DNA from: an uncultured Flavobacteriales bacterium
Lineage (GTDB): Bacteria; Bacteroidota; Bacteroidia; UBA10329
NCBI GenBank assembly: GCA_937900875.1
Contig: CALCGD010000085.1
Coordinates: 1-49,463, forward strand
Direction: 5' to 3'
DNA length: 49,463 nucleotides
A program made the translations under genes and the position numbers. This document shows positions 18,896 to 28,541 of the stretch, piece after piece (the stretch's first letter is position 1; each line of letters begins with the position of its first letter). The notes beneath the pieces were generated by a model. That model ran no database searches and was not told where the DNA came from. It worked only from the letters and a program-made list of their open reading frames with translations.

Positions 18896-20095
18896 ATGAA
18901 CTTGGACACAATACTCCTTCTTTCAATTCCTGTAATTGCCGCATTGGTAGGTTGGTTAACCAATAAACTTGCGGTTTACATGACTTTTTATCCTATCCAG
19001 TACATAGGATTTAAGCCATTTGGCTGGCAAGGCATAATACCTTCGAAATCGCACAAAATGGCTTCGAAAGCAGTAAGTCTGATAACCTCCAAACTCATCT
19101 CTTTAGAAGAAGAATTTGCCAAGTTAGATGCTGCAGAAATATCGGTTGAATTGCAACCAAGGCTTCAAATTCTTAGCAGAACAATAGTCACCTCCATCAT
19201 GGAAAATGAATTGCCTTTAGTTTGGAAACTTCTTCCACACAGCCAGAAGGAGGAAATTTATAGAGATACAACAGATCAACTCCCCAAAGCGATTGAAAAG
19301 TTAATGTTGGATGTAAAAAACAATATTCATGAACTATTAGACATCAACAAAATGATGGTTGAGGGTCTCACAAAAAACCCTCAAATGCTGATTGATATTT
19401 TTCAAACTTGTGGCGAAAAGGAATTCAAATTCATTGAGAAATCTGGTTTTGTGTTTGGCTTTTTGTTCGGATTGATTCAGATGTTTATTTGGAACCAGTT
19501 TCATTATTGGTGGCTATTACCTGTTGGCGGATTGGTAGTTGGTTACCTCACCAATTTCCTTGCTCTGAAACTCATTTTCAGACCAATAGAACCAGTCAAA
19601 ATCGGCCCAGTCACGGTTCAAGGTTTGTTTATGAAACGCCAGAATGAAGTGTCTGAAGCATATTCAAAAATTCTAGCGGATGAACTTCTTTCAGCAGAAA
19701 AAATCTTCGATTTCATTATTGAAACCAAGGGGCTCGACTTACTTAGTGAACTTAGCAGAAAGCACATAGATGAATTGGTTGATAATTCGACCGGATCAAC
19801 CAAGAAAACCTTCATTAAGCTAGCTGGTGGCAGTCAGAAATACGATCGAATTAAAACGCTTGCGGCAAAAATGTTTGCTGAAGTTTTGCCTTCTTCCATT
19901 AAAGGCATGTTTGAATATGCAGACCGTACTTTACAAATAGGTCATACGTTAGAAAACCGCTTAAAATCATTGTCTAAAAGAGACTTTGAAGATGTCCTTC
20001 ACCCTATTTTCGAGGAGGACGAACACATTTTAATTATTGTTGGTGCCGTTTTGGGTCTAGTAGCAGGGTTCATACAATTGGCCTTCCTCACTTAG
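18896..20095 (+). CDS. DUF445 family membrane protein
   Basis: A 399-residue DUF445 protein. The ATG at 18896 is preferred over a TTG three codons upstream. The N-terminal membrane segment (ILLLSIPVIAALVGWLTNKLAVYMTFYP) and a central pair (FGFLFGLIQMFIWNQF and LLPVGGLVVGYLTNFLALKLIFRP) both carry the family's GWLTN/GYLTN motif followed by a hydrophobic helix and a Pro. A last membrane segment is at the C-terminus (IIVGAVLGLVAGFIQLAF). The intervening regions are helical and charged. The family sits in the inner membrane and its biochemical role is not known. It is 63 bases from the dehydrogenase gene and may share its transcript. Confidence 0.85.
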   Translation: MNLDTILLLSIPVIAALVGWLTNKLAVYMTFYPIQYIGFKPFGWQGIIPSKSHKMASKAVSLITSKLISLEEEFAKLDAAEISVELQPRLQILSRTIVTSIMENELPLVWKLLPHSQKEEIYRDTTDQLPKAIEKLMLDVKNNIHELLDINKMMVEGLTKNPQMLIDIFQTCGEKEFKFIEKSGFVFGFLFGLIQMFIWNQFHYWWLLPVGGLVVGYLTNFLALKLIFRPIEPVKIGPVTVQGLFMKRQNEVSEAYSKILADELLSAEKIFDFIIETKGLDLLSELSRKHIDELVDNSTGSTKKTFIKLAGGSQKYDRIKTLAAKMFAEVLPSSIKGMFEYADRTLQIGHTLENRLKSLSKRDFEDVLHPIFEEDEHILIIVGAVLGLVAGFIQLAFLT

Positions 20096-20189
20096 TGCAT
20101 TGTGAAGTTTGAAAACTGTGAAACTGTCGGTGAAGTTACCCGCCAAATTCCAAGTACGGGGTTATCTTTATGCCACATTCAATCACATT

Positions 20190-23100
20190 ATGAGAAAAAT
20201 TCTACTTGCGCTTTGCGTATTTCTATTAGCGGATACGATTACCGCTCAAGACACAACTTTTATCCAAACACTCACCTTTAGCGACATCACCAAAAGACGA
20301 GATTGGTATCAATTTCCTGATGGTTCTGAAGATTACAGGAAAATCTTGATGTATTACACGTTGAAATGCGACAATGCAACAACCCAAGATGGCTATGCCT
20401 GTGGCGAATGGGATTACCTGACTTATTCTTTCGTTTATGACCATACTGGAATGCTTGATAGCAATCAGCAAAACCACCCTCACTATTTGTACGGAAATCA
20501 AAATCTAGATTCACTACAGTACACATCTACCCCCCAATACAACACAACAGAGGCCTACGAATACTTTACCGTTGTGGATGCGGTGAGTAACGAAGCCGGA
20601 TACACAGTTGGTGGCGTTATGGGCTCTGCAACATATCCGCTTGGAGGGTTTGAAAGAGCACGTTCTCAGTTTGTTTGGACCGCAGCTGAGTTATTGACCG
20701 CAGGAATGACCGCAGGAGACATTGAGCGTTTAGCAATTCAGATTACCGATTATCAAACCGATCTTGGAAGACTGATTGTTTCCATGAAGAATACATCAAC
20801 TACAGAACCTGTGGGTTTTGAAGCTGGAGCAACAACGGTTTATGATAACGTTACTGCTTTTACAAATGGAGCCAACGTTTATAACTTGGATCTTCTGAAT
20901 GCATTTACATGGGATGGCTCTTCCAATATTTTGGTTGACTTCAGCTACGAATCGGCTCCATCAAACAACCAAAATCAAGTTAGTTTTTTCACCACAGAAG
21001 ATACTTCTGGGGTTTACGCAAGTGGTGTAGATAACGCCATAGTTTTTGAGAACGCTAAGTACATGGAAATTCCACTTGGTGGAACTGATTTTGGGAATGA
21101 AGTAACAGTAGCATTTTGGGCATATGGAAACCCAGACATTCAACCAGCAAACTCCTATTCTTTTGAAGCCGTTAACACTTCTAATCAGCGGGTTTTAAAC
21201 GTGCATTTACCTTGGAGCAACGGTAATGTTTATTGGGACGCAGGTGAAGGAAGCGGATATGATAGGATTAACAAAGCTGCCTCTGAATCTGAATACGAAG
21301 GCAATTGGGTTCATTGGGCTTTCACCAAAAATGCGGTTACAGGATCAATGAAAATTTATAAAAATGGAGCGCTTTGGCATTCAGGAACTGGGTTAACACT
21401 AGCTGTTGGTGAAATTGACCGATTTATTGTTGGAAAAGGCTTCGCTTCTTCAGATTCTCACAACGGGAAAATGGATGAATTTCAGGTTTGGAACGTAGAA
21501 CTTGACGAAGCAACAATTGCCGGTTGGATGAATAAGCGAATCAACAATTCCCATCCAAATTATGCGGATTTGCTTGCTTACTACGATTTTGACCAAGCGG
21601 ACTATCAACTTACAGATCAGTCTGCAAACACAAATACGCCTGTTTTGATTGGTGCACCACAAATTGTGGCTAAATCAAATGAGGCATACATGCTAGATGC
21701 CACATTAACATCCGATAGGCCGTTGCTAACTTTTGTGCAAGGTGATTTCACAACTCATTTGGATTCTGCCATCGTTACGGTTTCAGAATTAGCCACACCC
21801 ATCACCATTTCAGAATTTGAAGTACAGGGAAACAGTATTCAACCAATTGGTAGCAGTTTGGGCTATGCTGGATACACTCTCACAACACATCCAAATGGGA
21901 CGTCTGATACAACCGTAATTGCGGTTGATCAAGTTTCTTACAACGATACATTATGGTATTACCAAGCTCCGTTTGAAGTAGTTGACCGCTACGAAATTGC
22001 CCGTTACATAACTCCTTATGGAATTGGGCTAACGCTGGGGCCTCAAGGCTTTACGTGGGTTTACGATGTGACAGATTACGCTCATTTGCTACGCGATTCT
22101 GTTGATATTACCAACGGAAATCAGCAAGAATTGATTGATGTGAAATTTGCCTTTGTAGAGGGAACTCCTATGGCCGATGTGGTTGAATTAACTCGTCCTT
22201 GGGGTCAATCTGGTTCTAAGTCTTACGGAAATCTCGATAACGACATTTCTTTAGAGCCAATTGATGTAGATGTTCACCCAAGTGCAGAACATTTCAAGGT
22301 AAAAACAAGACTTACTGGTCATGGGCACAATAGCAATACAGGCAGTTATCCGCATTGCTGCGAGTGGAAGGATAACACCCACTATTTAAGAGTAGATGGC
22401 AATCAGGCAGCCGCTTGGCACATTTGGCAAACGCACGAATGTGCTCAAAATGCCGTTTATCCGCAAGGAGGAACTTGGCCTGGAGCGCGTGAAGGTTGGT
22501 GCCCTGGTGATGTGGTAAAAGACAACGAATTCATGATTACTGACCGCGTTTCGGGCAACTCGGTTAACCTTGATTATGACATTACAGACGTTCCTTCAAA
22601 CAATCAAGGAATGGCGGGTGGCAATTACGTTGTAGCCATGCATCTCATGCAATATGGCGCAGCCAACCATGGTTTAGACGGAGAAGTTTATGAAATTCTT
22701 TCGCCAAATAATTGGGCATATCGTTCTAGAACTAACCCCTATTGCGATGATGCCAAAGTGGTGATTAGAAATGCAGGTTCTACCACGCTAACCAGTTTGG
22801 ATATTTCTTACAGTGTAGATGGCGGCCAACCGCTAACATATACTTGGACGGGCACGTTAGATTTCATGAAAACGGAAGAAGTTACCCTTCCAATTGATGA
22901 CCACACATTTTGGAATGGAACGAACTACGGAACGTTTGTGGTTACTGTGAGCAATCCAAATGGAGCACAAGATGAATACGCTGGAAACGATATAGCTACT
23001 TCAACTTATGATCAGCCAAATGTTTACGACAGCAATTTCATTGTTCGATACAAAACCAACAATTTCCCAACAGAAAACTACTGGCAAATTGTAGACATAA

Positions 23101-23618
23101 ATGGAAGTGTAGTTGCAGAACGAAATAATTCTGACGCAAACACCACATATATGGACACCATGGATTTATCGCCAGGGTGCTACACTTTCAACCTGTACGA
23201 TTCTCAGGATGACGGCCTCTCCTATTGGGCATGGCCTGATCAAGGAAATGGATTTTGCAGAATTAAAGAGAACGGAGGTGGCTACTTACAAACTTTTGAA
23301 GCAGAATTTGGAGGACAGATTACTCACGGATTCTCTGTAGGAATTTTAGCAGGTGTCAACACTCCTTCAGCCGATCGTATTGTGGAAGTTTATCCAAACC
23401 CGAATGAAGGACAGTTTACACTTGAATTAGCGGGCCTTAATGGCGACTACAGAATAATGGTAATCAATAATTTGGGCCAAACTATTTCCGATAAATCTAT
23501 TTCAATCACAGATTTTCACCTAGAGAGATTTGACGTTTCATCGTCTCAAGCTGGGCTCTATTTTGTAAGAATTGTTGGAGATAATTTAAATGAAACTCGA
23601 AGAGTTGTAGTCAGGTAG
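20190..23618 (+). CDS. Secreted PNGase F-like glycosidase with inserted LamG domain and T9SS type A sorting domain
   Basis: About 1,142 residues. The ATG at 20190 starts the signal peptide (MRKILLALCVFLLADTITAQ); an upstream in-frame start at 20109 adds 27 non-signal residues. The PNGase F N-domain begins at about residue 22, with MYYTLKC and CGEWDYLTY (Asp75, matching the catalytic Asp region). It is then interrupted by a beta-domain (AELLTAGMTAGDIERLAIQI) and a LamG/concanavalin-like domain at about 270-470. It resumes with YEIARYITPYG (Glu602) and VYDVTDYAHLL. The C-domain has TGHGHNS and CCEWKDNTHYLRVDG (Glu725). Then come a CARDB-like domain (about 850-950), a module with CYTFNLYDS (Cys997), and a type A domain (VEVYPNPNEG, ending RRVVVR). 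Removal of N-glycans from glycoproteins is the likely reaction. Confidence 0.85.
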   Translation: MRKILLALCVFLLADTITAQDTTFIQTLTFSDITKRRDWYQFPDGSEDYRKILMYYTLKCDNATTQDGYACGEWDYLTYSFVYDHTGMLDSNQQNHPHYLYGNQNLDSLQYTSTPQYNTTEAYEYFTVVDAVSNEAGYTVGGVMGSATYPLGGFERARSQFVWTAAELLTAGMTAGDIERLAIQITDYQTDLGRLIVSMKNTSTTEPVGFEAGATTVYDNVTAFTNGANVYNLDLLNAFTWDGSSNILVDFSYESAPSNNQNQVSFFTTEDTSGVYASGVDNAIVFENAKYMEIPLGGTDFGNEVTVAFWAYGNPDIQPANSYSFEAVNTSNQRVLNVHLPWSNGNVYWDAGEGSGYDRINKAASESEYEGNWVHWAFTKNAVTGSMKIYKNGALWHSGTGLTLAVGEIDRFIVGKGFASSDSHNGKMDEFQVWNVELDEATIAGWMNKRINNSHPNYADLLAYYDFDQADYQLTDQSANTNTPVLIGAPQIVAKSNEAYMLDATLTSDRPLLTFVQGDFTTHLDSAIVTVSELATPITISEFEVQGNSIQPIGSSLGYAGYTLTTHPNGTSDTTVIAVDQVSYNDTLWYYQAPFEVVDRYEIARYITPYGIGLTLGPQGFTWVYDVTDYAHLLRDSVDITNGNQQELIDVKFAFVEGTPMADVVELTRPWGQSGSKSYGNLDNDISLEPIDVDVHPSAEHFKVKTRLTGHGHNSNTGSYPHCCEWKDNTHYLRVDGNQAAAWHIWQTHECAQNAVYPQGGTWPGAREGWCPGDVVKDNEFMITDRVSGNSVNLDYDITDVPSNNQGMAGGNYVVAMHLMQYGAANHGLDGEVYEILSPNNWAYRSRTNPYCDDAKVVIRNAGSTTLTSLDISYSVDGGQPLTYTWTGTLDFMKTEEVTLPIDDHTFWNGTNYGTFVVTVSNPNGAQDEYAGNDIATSTYDQPNVYDSNFIVRYKTNNFPTENYWQIVDINGSVVAERNNSDANTTYMDTMDLSPGCYTFNLYDSQDDGLSYWAWPDQGNGFCRIKENGGGYLQTFEAEFGGQITHGFSVGILAGVNTPSADRIVEVYPNPNEGQFTLELAGLNGDYRIMVINNLGQTISDKSISITDFHLERFDVSSSQAGLYFVRIVGDNLNETRRVVVR

Positions 23619-23654
23619 CGATTTCAACATTTCTTTTAAATCCGAGGTAAAAAG

Positions 23655-23690
23655 ATGCCTGAAAGACAGTTACGTTTTTCAGGCATTTTT
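23655..23690 (+). terminator. Rho-independent terminator after the PNGase F-like gene
   Basis: Perfect 10-base arms (23655-23664 and 23677-23686, ATGCCTGAAA paired with TTTCAGGCAT) with a 12-base loop are followed by a run of T. It lies 36 bases after the stop codon and before the protease gene, so the two secreted-enzyme genes are probably separate transcripts. Confidence 0.8.
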
Positions 23691-23719
23691 ATATTGCAAC
23701 ACCAAATCAAAAAAACCCG

Positions 23720-26446
23720 ATGAAAAGAATTTCACTTCTACTCTTATTTTCAATTGTAGCCCCACTTTTTCTAATTGCTCAGCAAGCACCTTTGAGCTTC
23801 ACAAAGCCAGGTGTTTCTAGAGAGGTACCCATTGTTAATATGCCCGCTTTGGATGTAGCAACACTTATGGCCGAAGACGAGATTAACATGATAGGCAAAC
23901 TCGCACCGTACAAGTTTGGCGAGAACATCAATGTGAATCTAAACCTAGACAACAGCGGAAGTTGGGAATCGCTTAAAAACGGTCGATTGTGGAGATTGGC
24001 CATTCACTCTGAAGCGTCATTATCGCTCAACTTCATTTTCGATGATTTCTACATTCCTGAAGGCGCAACACTGCACCTATATGGCGAAGACAATACGCAA
24101 GTATTAGGACCATACACAAGCGAAAACAATAACGAAGAAAGGACTTTTGGTACGTTTCCAATTCCGAATGACGTTGTGTACTTAGAATATTATGAGCCAT
24201 TCACGGTGCTTGGTCTCGGTGCTCTTTCAATTGCATCTGTTACTCATGCTTACCGCGACCTTTTTGCTTATTACGATAGTTCAAGAGGTGGACTGGGAGG
24301 CAGCGGAGCTTGTAACAACAACATCAACTGTCCGGTTGGAGATGATTGGCAAGATCAAAAGCGTTCTGTAGCCATTATTATAGTTGGTGGTTCTGGATCA
24401 TGCACTGGCGCCATGGTAAACAACACTGCCGAAGACGGAACGCCTTACTTTCTTACAGCAAATCACTGTTTAGGTGGAAGCACAAATAACTGGAGTTTTA
24501 AGTTCGATTACGAGAGTACAGGGTGTACAAATGCTGGGGCTCCAAATCTAAACAGCGGTTTCATCACAAGCGGAGCCACAACCAGAGCAAGCAATGCAGG
24601 TTCTGATTTTGCTTTGCTTGAATTAAACTCTACCCCGCCAGCCTCACATACTGTATATTACTCTGGATGGGATAATAGTGGTACTAACCCAACAAATCAG
24701 ATTGCCATACATCATCCTTCCGGAGACATCAAAAAGATTTCTTTTGATAATAATCCTGCAACAACGGCAAACTGGGGTGGCGCTGCTACCTGGCATATTG
24801 GAAATTGGGAAGATGGAACAACAGAGCCAGGTTCTTCAGGATCACCACTTTTCGACCAAAACCACAGAGTAATTGGTCAACTGTTTGGCGGAACCGCAAG
24901 CTGCAGCAACAACATTGACGATTACTATGGTCGCTTTAATGTTAGCTGGGATGGATCTAGTTCAAGCAATCGTCTTAGAGATTGGTTGGACCCGCAGAAT
25001 ACTGGAAGCACAACAATGGATGGTTGGGATCCAAATCAACCAACAGTGGCGGTTGACGCTGGTGCACAATCTCTTGCTGGTGTTGAAAATAACGCCACGG
25101 TTTGCGATACAGAAGTAACCCCAGTCTTAACAATTAAGAATTCAGGGCAAGACAACCTTACAGCATGCACCGTAAACTGGGAAATTGATAACGTTGCTCA
25201 AACACCTTACTCTTGGACTGGAAACTTGGCAACAAATGCTACGGATCAAATTTCTTTTCCAACCCAGACTTTCACACCAGGAGTTCATACAATTGAATTT
25301 ATGATTGCAAGCGCAAACAGCGGTGCAGACCTCAACCCGAATAACGATGAACTTTCTGTTAGTTTCACGATTGTTGATGGCGCTGAAATGACTGTTAACA
25401 TTCTTACAGATAACTACGGAGACGAAACATCTTGGGAAATAACGGATGACCAAAACAATGTTGTAGCCACTGGACAAGGTTATGATGATGCTACGCAATA
25501 CACCATTCCAAATTGTTTGGCAGATGGCTGCTACACCTTTACAATTTATGACTCTGCAGGCGATGGCATTTGCTGCGGTCAGTGGGGTGATGGAGATTAT
25601 CAGGTTCTATCAGCAACAGGAGATGTGATGGGCGAAGGTGGAGTGTTCGAGGATGACGAGTCTGTAGAATTCTGTCTTCCATTCATAGTTCTTCCTCCTG
25701 TTTCTGCTTTTGCTTTAGGAAACACAGATTTATGTGCAGGCGAAAGCGTTAATTACGCCAACAACAGCACACCAACAAGTGGTGTTACTTATGCTTGGGC
25801 CTTCGAAGGAGGTTCTCCTGCAACTAGCAGCTTAGCTGAGCCTTCTATTACTTACAACTCGCCTGGCACTTACGATGTAACTTTGACCGTAACAAACTCT
25901 GCCGGCACAAACACGAGTTCTCAGTCTAATTACGTAACAGTAGAGCCTTCACCTTCAGCTTCTACTAGCAGCATGGGAGAAAACCTTTGGACAGGTGGTT
26001 CAAATGGATCGGCAACAGTGGTAGCCAGTGGCGGTACTTCTCCTTACACGTATTCTTGGTCTAACGGTGGTGGCACTGGTGCTACAGCCACTGGTCTTGA
26101 ATCTGGCAACTACACAGTTACCGTTACCGATGCCAATGGTTGTGAAGCAACATCTACCGTAAACGTTGGCAACAATGTTGGCATCAACGATTTGGAATTA
26201 GCTGAGGCAGTATCTGTTTATCCTAATCCAACAGAAGGAGTTCTGTTCATCGAACTTCCAACCGAGTTTGACATTATTGATGTTACTGTAACAGACATTT
26301 TAGGAAGAGAAATTAAGAAGCTAAACGTTTCTGGTTCTACTAGAGTTTCTGTTGACTTTGGTGCATTTGCAGAAGGCGTTTATTACCTGAATTTCTTCAC
26401 TGCAGAAAGTAAAGCCACTAAGAAAGTGGTTCACATTAATAAGTAA
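23720..26446 (+). CDS. Secreted trypsin-like serine protease (lysyl endopeptidase-like) with PKD, SprB-like and T9SS type A domains
   Basis: A 908-residue exported protease. Signal peptide: MKRISLLLLFSIVAPLFLIAQ. Residues 22-200 look like a propeptide/N-domain. The chymotrypsin-fold protease is at about 205-435, with the triad His249 (FLTANHCLGG), Asp296 (GSDFALLEL) and Ser373 (GSSGSP). Several cysteines around it (SGSCTGA, NHCLGG, TASCSNN) resemble the lysyl endopeptidase group. Next come a CARDB-like domain (about 445-550), a module with CYTFTIYDSAGDGICC (Cys604), a PKD domain (about 655-735), a SprB-like repeat (SPYTYSWSNGG, YTVTVTDANGC) and a type A sorting domain (VSVYPNPTEG, ending VVHINK). 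It probably cleaves after Lys or a similar residue outside the cell; specificity is inferred. Terminators bracket it, so it is monocistronic. Confidence 0.9.
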   Translation: MKRISLLLLFSIVAPLFLIAQQAPLSFTKPGVSREVPIVNMPALDVATLMAEDEINMIGKLAPYKFGENINVNLNLDNSGSWESLKNGRLWRLAIHSEASLSLNFIFDDFYIPEGATLHLYGEDNTQVLGPYTSENNNEERTFGTFPIPNDVVYLEYYEPFTVLGLGALSIASVTHAYRDLFAYYDSSRGGLGGSGACNNNINCPVGDDWQDQKRSVAIIIVGGSGSCTGAMVNNTAEDGTPYFLTANHCLGGSTNNWSFKFDYESTGCTNAGAPNLNSGFITSGATTRASNAGSDFALLELNSTPPASHTVYYSGWDNSGTNPTNQIAIHHPSGDIKKISFDNNPATTANWGGAATWHIGNWEDGTTEPGSSGSPLFDQNHRVIGQLFGGTASCSNNIDDYYGRFNVSWDGSSSSNRLRDWLDPQNTGSTTMDGWDPNQPTVAVDAGAQSLAGVENNATVCDTEVTPVLTIKNSGQDNLTACTVNWEIDNVAQTPYSWTGNLATNATDQISFPTQTFTPGVHTIEFMIASANSGADLNPNNDELSVSFTIVDGAEMTVNILTDNYGDETSWEITDDQNNVVATGQGYDDATQYTIPNCLADGCYTFTIYDSAGDGICCGQWGDGDYQVLSATGDVMGEGGVFEDDESVEFCLPFIVLPPVSAFALGNTDLCAGESVNYANNSTPTSGVTYAWAFEGGSPATSSLAEPSITYNSPGTYDVTLTVTNSAGTNTSSQSNYVTVEPSPSASTSSMGENLWTGGSNGSATVVASGGTSPYTYSWSNGGGTGATATGLESGNYTVTVTDANGCEATSTVNVGNNVGINDLELAEAVSVYPNPTEGVLFIELPTEFDIIDVTVTDILGREIKKLNVSGSTRVSVDFGAFAEGVYYLNFFTAESKATKKVVHINK

Positions 26447-26458
26447 TCAATACCATCT

Positions 26459-26497
26459 AAATGCGGTCTTCTTGCCATGGTGAGAGGACCGCATTTT
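26459..26497 (+). terminator. Rho-independent terminator after the protease gene
   Basis: Arms 26459-26468 and 26487-26496 (AAATGCGGTC paired with GACCGCATTT) are perfect, and the inner bases also pair with a few G-T pairs, leaving a loop of about two bases. A short T-rich stretch follows. An open frame beginning at 26477 starts inside this hairpin, which argues for the later lipoprotein start at 26543. Confidence 0.8.
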
Positions 26498-26542
26498 AAT
26501 TTGGCATTGTTCTCGGTATTACCTCAAATAAATCACAACATT

Positions 26543-27010
26543 ATGAGAGCCCTACTTCTACTCTTCTTAGCCGCTACCATTGTTTCTTGTAAATCGACTC
26601 AGGAGTCTTCGGAAACTGTAAAGGTGAAACCTGAGCCACAAAAAGTTCGCTCAATGAACAAATCAATCATTGTTGATGCCAACCGAAAACCGGCTTTAGA
26701 ACCTGACTTTACCGTTCTAAAATGGACTACAAAGCGGGACACATTAGAGGTAATTGTGCGTTACACTGGAGGTTGCAAACCGCACGATTTTAACGCATAC
26801 TTTTCTGGGGCATGGCTAAAGACGCTACCCGCTCAGGCGTTAATCGAAATAGAGCACGTTAATTTAGAAAAAGACCCGTGTAGAAGTTTGGTAAAAGACA
26901 CACTCAAATTTGACATGTCTTCTCTTCAATACCCTGGAGCCAAAGAAGTGGTTGTAAAATGGAACGCTGATCCTGAAAAAATTGGAACGTATCGGTACGG
27001 TAAAAAGTAG
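26543..27010 (+). CDS. Small lipoprotein of unknown function
   Basis: A 155-residue lipoprotein. The start is the ATG at 26543: MRALLLLFLAATIVSCKSTQ has a textbook lipobox with Cys16. An earlier in-frame ATG at 26477 lies within the preceding terminator and would push the lipobox to residue 38. The mature part has a charged linker (KPEPQKVRSMN) and then a beta-rich domain with KWTTKRDTLEVIVRYTGGC and EKDPCRSLVKDTLKFDMS. The two cysteines could form a disulfide. I do not recognise the family. It converges on dapA, with five bases between the stops. Confidence 0.75.
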   Translation: MRALLLLFLAATIVSCKSTQESSETVKVKPEPQKVRSMNKSIIVDANRKPALEPDFTVLKWTTKRDTLEVIVRYTGGCKPHDFNAYFSGAWLKTLPAQALIEIEHVNLEKDPCRSLVKDTLKFDMSSLQYPGAKEVVVKWNADPEKIGTYRYGKK

Positions 27011-27015
27011 TCCGG

Positions 27016-27891
27016 TTACAGAGCCGTTACTCTAGCCGTAAGGTTAATTCTAAGTTGCTCCGAAACTTGCACCAATGGAAGCCTCACGTATTCTTCGCAT
27101 ACACCAAGTGCTTTTAGGGCGCATTTAACTCCTGCTGGGTTCCCTTCTGCAAACAATAAATTCACGATATCAAACAGTTGATATTGTAGCTTTCTAGCAG
27201 TTTCAAAATCTCCAGATAAGCTTGCATTTATCATACCTGAATAGTGCTTAGGTAATGCATTTGCAACCACAGAAATTACACCATCCCCTCCACTTGCAAT
27301 AAGCGGTAGACTAAAGTTATCATCTCCAGAAATGACCAAGAAATCTTCAGGTTTATCCTTGATGATTTTCATGCACTGATCTAAACTACCTGACGCCTCT
27401 TTTATGGCCACAATGTTTTCGAAATCAGAAGCTAAACGCAATGTTGTTTCAGCTTCCATGTTGGAGCTGGTTCTGCCCGGTACGTTGTACAGAATTACTG
27501 GCAATGGAGATGCGTTCGAAACCGCTTCAAAATGAGCGTAAATTCCATTTTGTGTTGGTTTATTATAAGCTGGCGAAACGGAGAGTATAGCGGTTAGTCC
27601 AGTTACATCTAATGCAGTAAGCTGAGCACAAACCTCTGCTGTATTATTACCACCTACACCTAACACAACGGGGACTCTACCGTCATTTGCTGCAACCACA
27701 CAATCCAGTACATCAGCTTTCTCTTGCTTGTTAAGAGTAACACTTTCGCCAGTGGTTCCCATCACAACTAGGTAGTTTACCCCACCATCGATTAAGTGAT
27801 GTGTTAGTTTTTCGAGTGCCTCAAAATCAACACTTCCATCAGATTCAAAAGGAGTTATCATGGCAACTCCAGTACCCTTCAACTCGTTCAT
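27016..27891 (-). CDS. dapA: 4-hydroxy-tetrahydrodipicolinate synthase (DapA)
   Basis: A 291-residue cytoplasmic class I aldolase that condenses pyruvate with aspartate semialdehyde, the first committed step of lysine and diaminopimelate synthesis. Landmarks are GTGVAMITPF at the N-terminus, VMGTTGESVTL (the GTTGE motif), VILYNVPGRT (catalytic Tyr) and IVAIKEASGS (Schiff-base Lys at about 161), then VISGDDNFSLPLIASGGDGVISV. Length is normal. Its start overlaps the upstream DUF6913 stop by four bases, so translation is probably coupled. Confidence 0.97.
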   Translation of the reverse strand: MNELKGTGVAMITPFESDGSVDFEALEKLTHHLIDGGVNYLVVMGTTGESVTLNKQEKADVLDCVVAANDGRVPVVLGVGGNNTAEVCAQLTALDVTGLTAILSVSPAYNKPTQNGIYAHFEAVSNASPLPVILYNVPGRTSSNMEAETTLRLASDFENIVAIKEASGSLDQCMKIIKDKPEDFLVISGDDNFSLPLIASGGDGVISVVANALPKHYSGMINASLSGDFETARKLQYQLFDIVNLLFAEGNPAGVKCALKALGVCEEYVRLPLVQVSEQLRINLTARVTAL

Positions 27892-28463
27892 TTTTTCTGG
27901 TTTAACATGCTCAAGTAGTGCTTAATCTGGGTGACCAAATATCCTAAATCGGCATTATCATCCACATTAATCATCAGGTCGTAAAAATCTTTGTACCCTT
28001 CTCCAAAACGCCCTACTTTAAACTGGGCTCTTGAAAGCCCTACGATAAACAGCACGGGAATAGATCTATTTAATCGCAAATCAATCAGTATGTCAAACGG
28101 TTCGCTCATAAAGCCAACCACCTTTCTGCCTTGGGGTTTAAAAAACCAATTGAAATCTTCCTTAGAGAAAAAATCAAAATCTTGACTTGATTGAAGAAAA
28201 GAGGCCACTTCGGTTTTAGGTACAAAACCAAGTGCTTTCACCTGTCTTAATCCTCCTCCGCGAAGCTCAGTAGAAAAATCTCTAATTACCTTGAATGTGA
28301 GTTCATCTTTTGCATTGAACAGTACGCCAATACTCCGAGCAGATTCTAATCCTAGTCCTTGAACCTCACGATTTCGAATGCGCATTTCCTTTTTAAGGAA
28401 ATACGATCCAACAGCCAATCTGACTTTGTTGACAATTGCGATATCCGGCAGCCATTGCTTCAC
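27888..28463 (-). CDS. DUF6913 family protein
   Basis: A 191-residue cytoplasmic protein of the DUF6913 type found in Bacteroidota, with no assigned reaction. It has no signal peptide. Basic helical N-terminus (NKVRLAVGSYFLKKEMRIRNREV), then alternating strands and helices with SIGVLFNAKDELTF, VKALGFVPK, DFNWFFKPQGRKVVGF and DILIDLRLNRSIPVLFIVGLSRAQFKVG. Its four-base overlap with dapA ties its expression to lysine/peptidoglycan precursor supply. Whether it acts in that pathway is unknown. Confidence 0.8.
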   Translation of the reverse strand: MKQWLPDIAIVNKVRLAVGSYFLKKEMRIRNREVQGLGLESARSIGVLFNAKDELTFKVIRDFSTELRGGGLRQVKALGFVPKTEVASFLQSSQDFDFFSKEDFNWFFKPQGRKVVGFMSEPFDILIDLRLNRSIPVLFIVGLSRAQFKVGRFGEGYKDFYDLMINVDDNADLGYLVTQIKHYLSMLNQKK

Positions 28464-28541
28464 ATTACAAATTACGCTGATTGTACTAATCGCGTATTTA
28501 TTGGATGCTAAGAGTTGTTAACAAGCTAGATTCAAGAAGTC

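Noticed and set aside
20109-20189. Upstream start for the PNGase F-like gene
   Set aside because: The extra 27 residues are not signal-like, and the signal peptide begins at 20190.
26477-26542. Upstream in-frame start for the small lipoprotein
   Set aside because: It lies in the terminator hairpin of the protease gene and would bury the lipobox; the ATG at 26543 is better.
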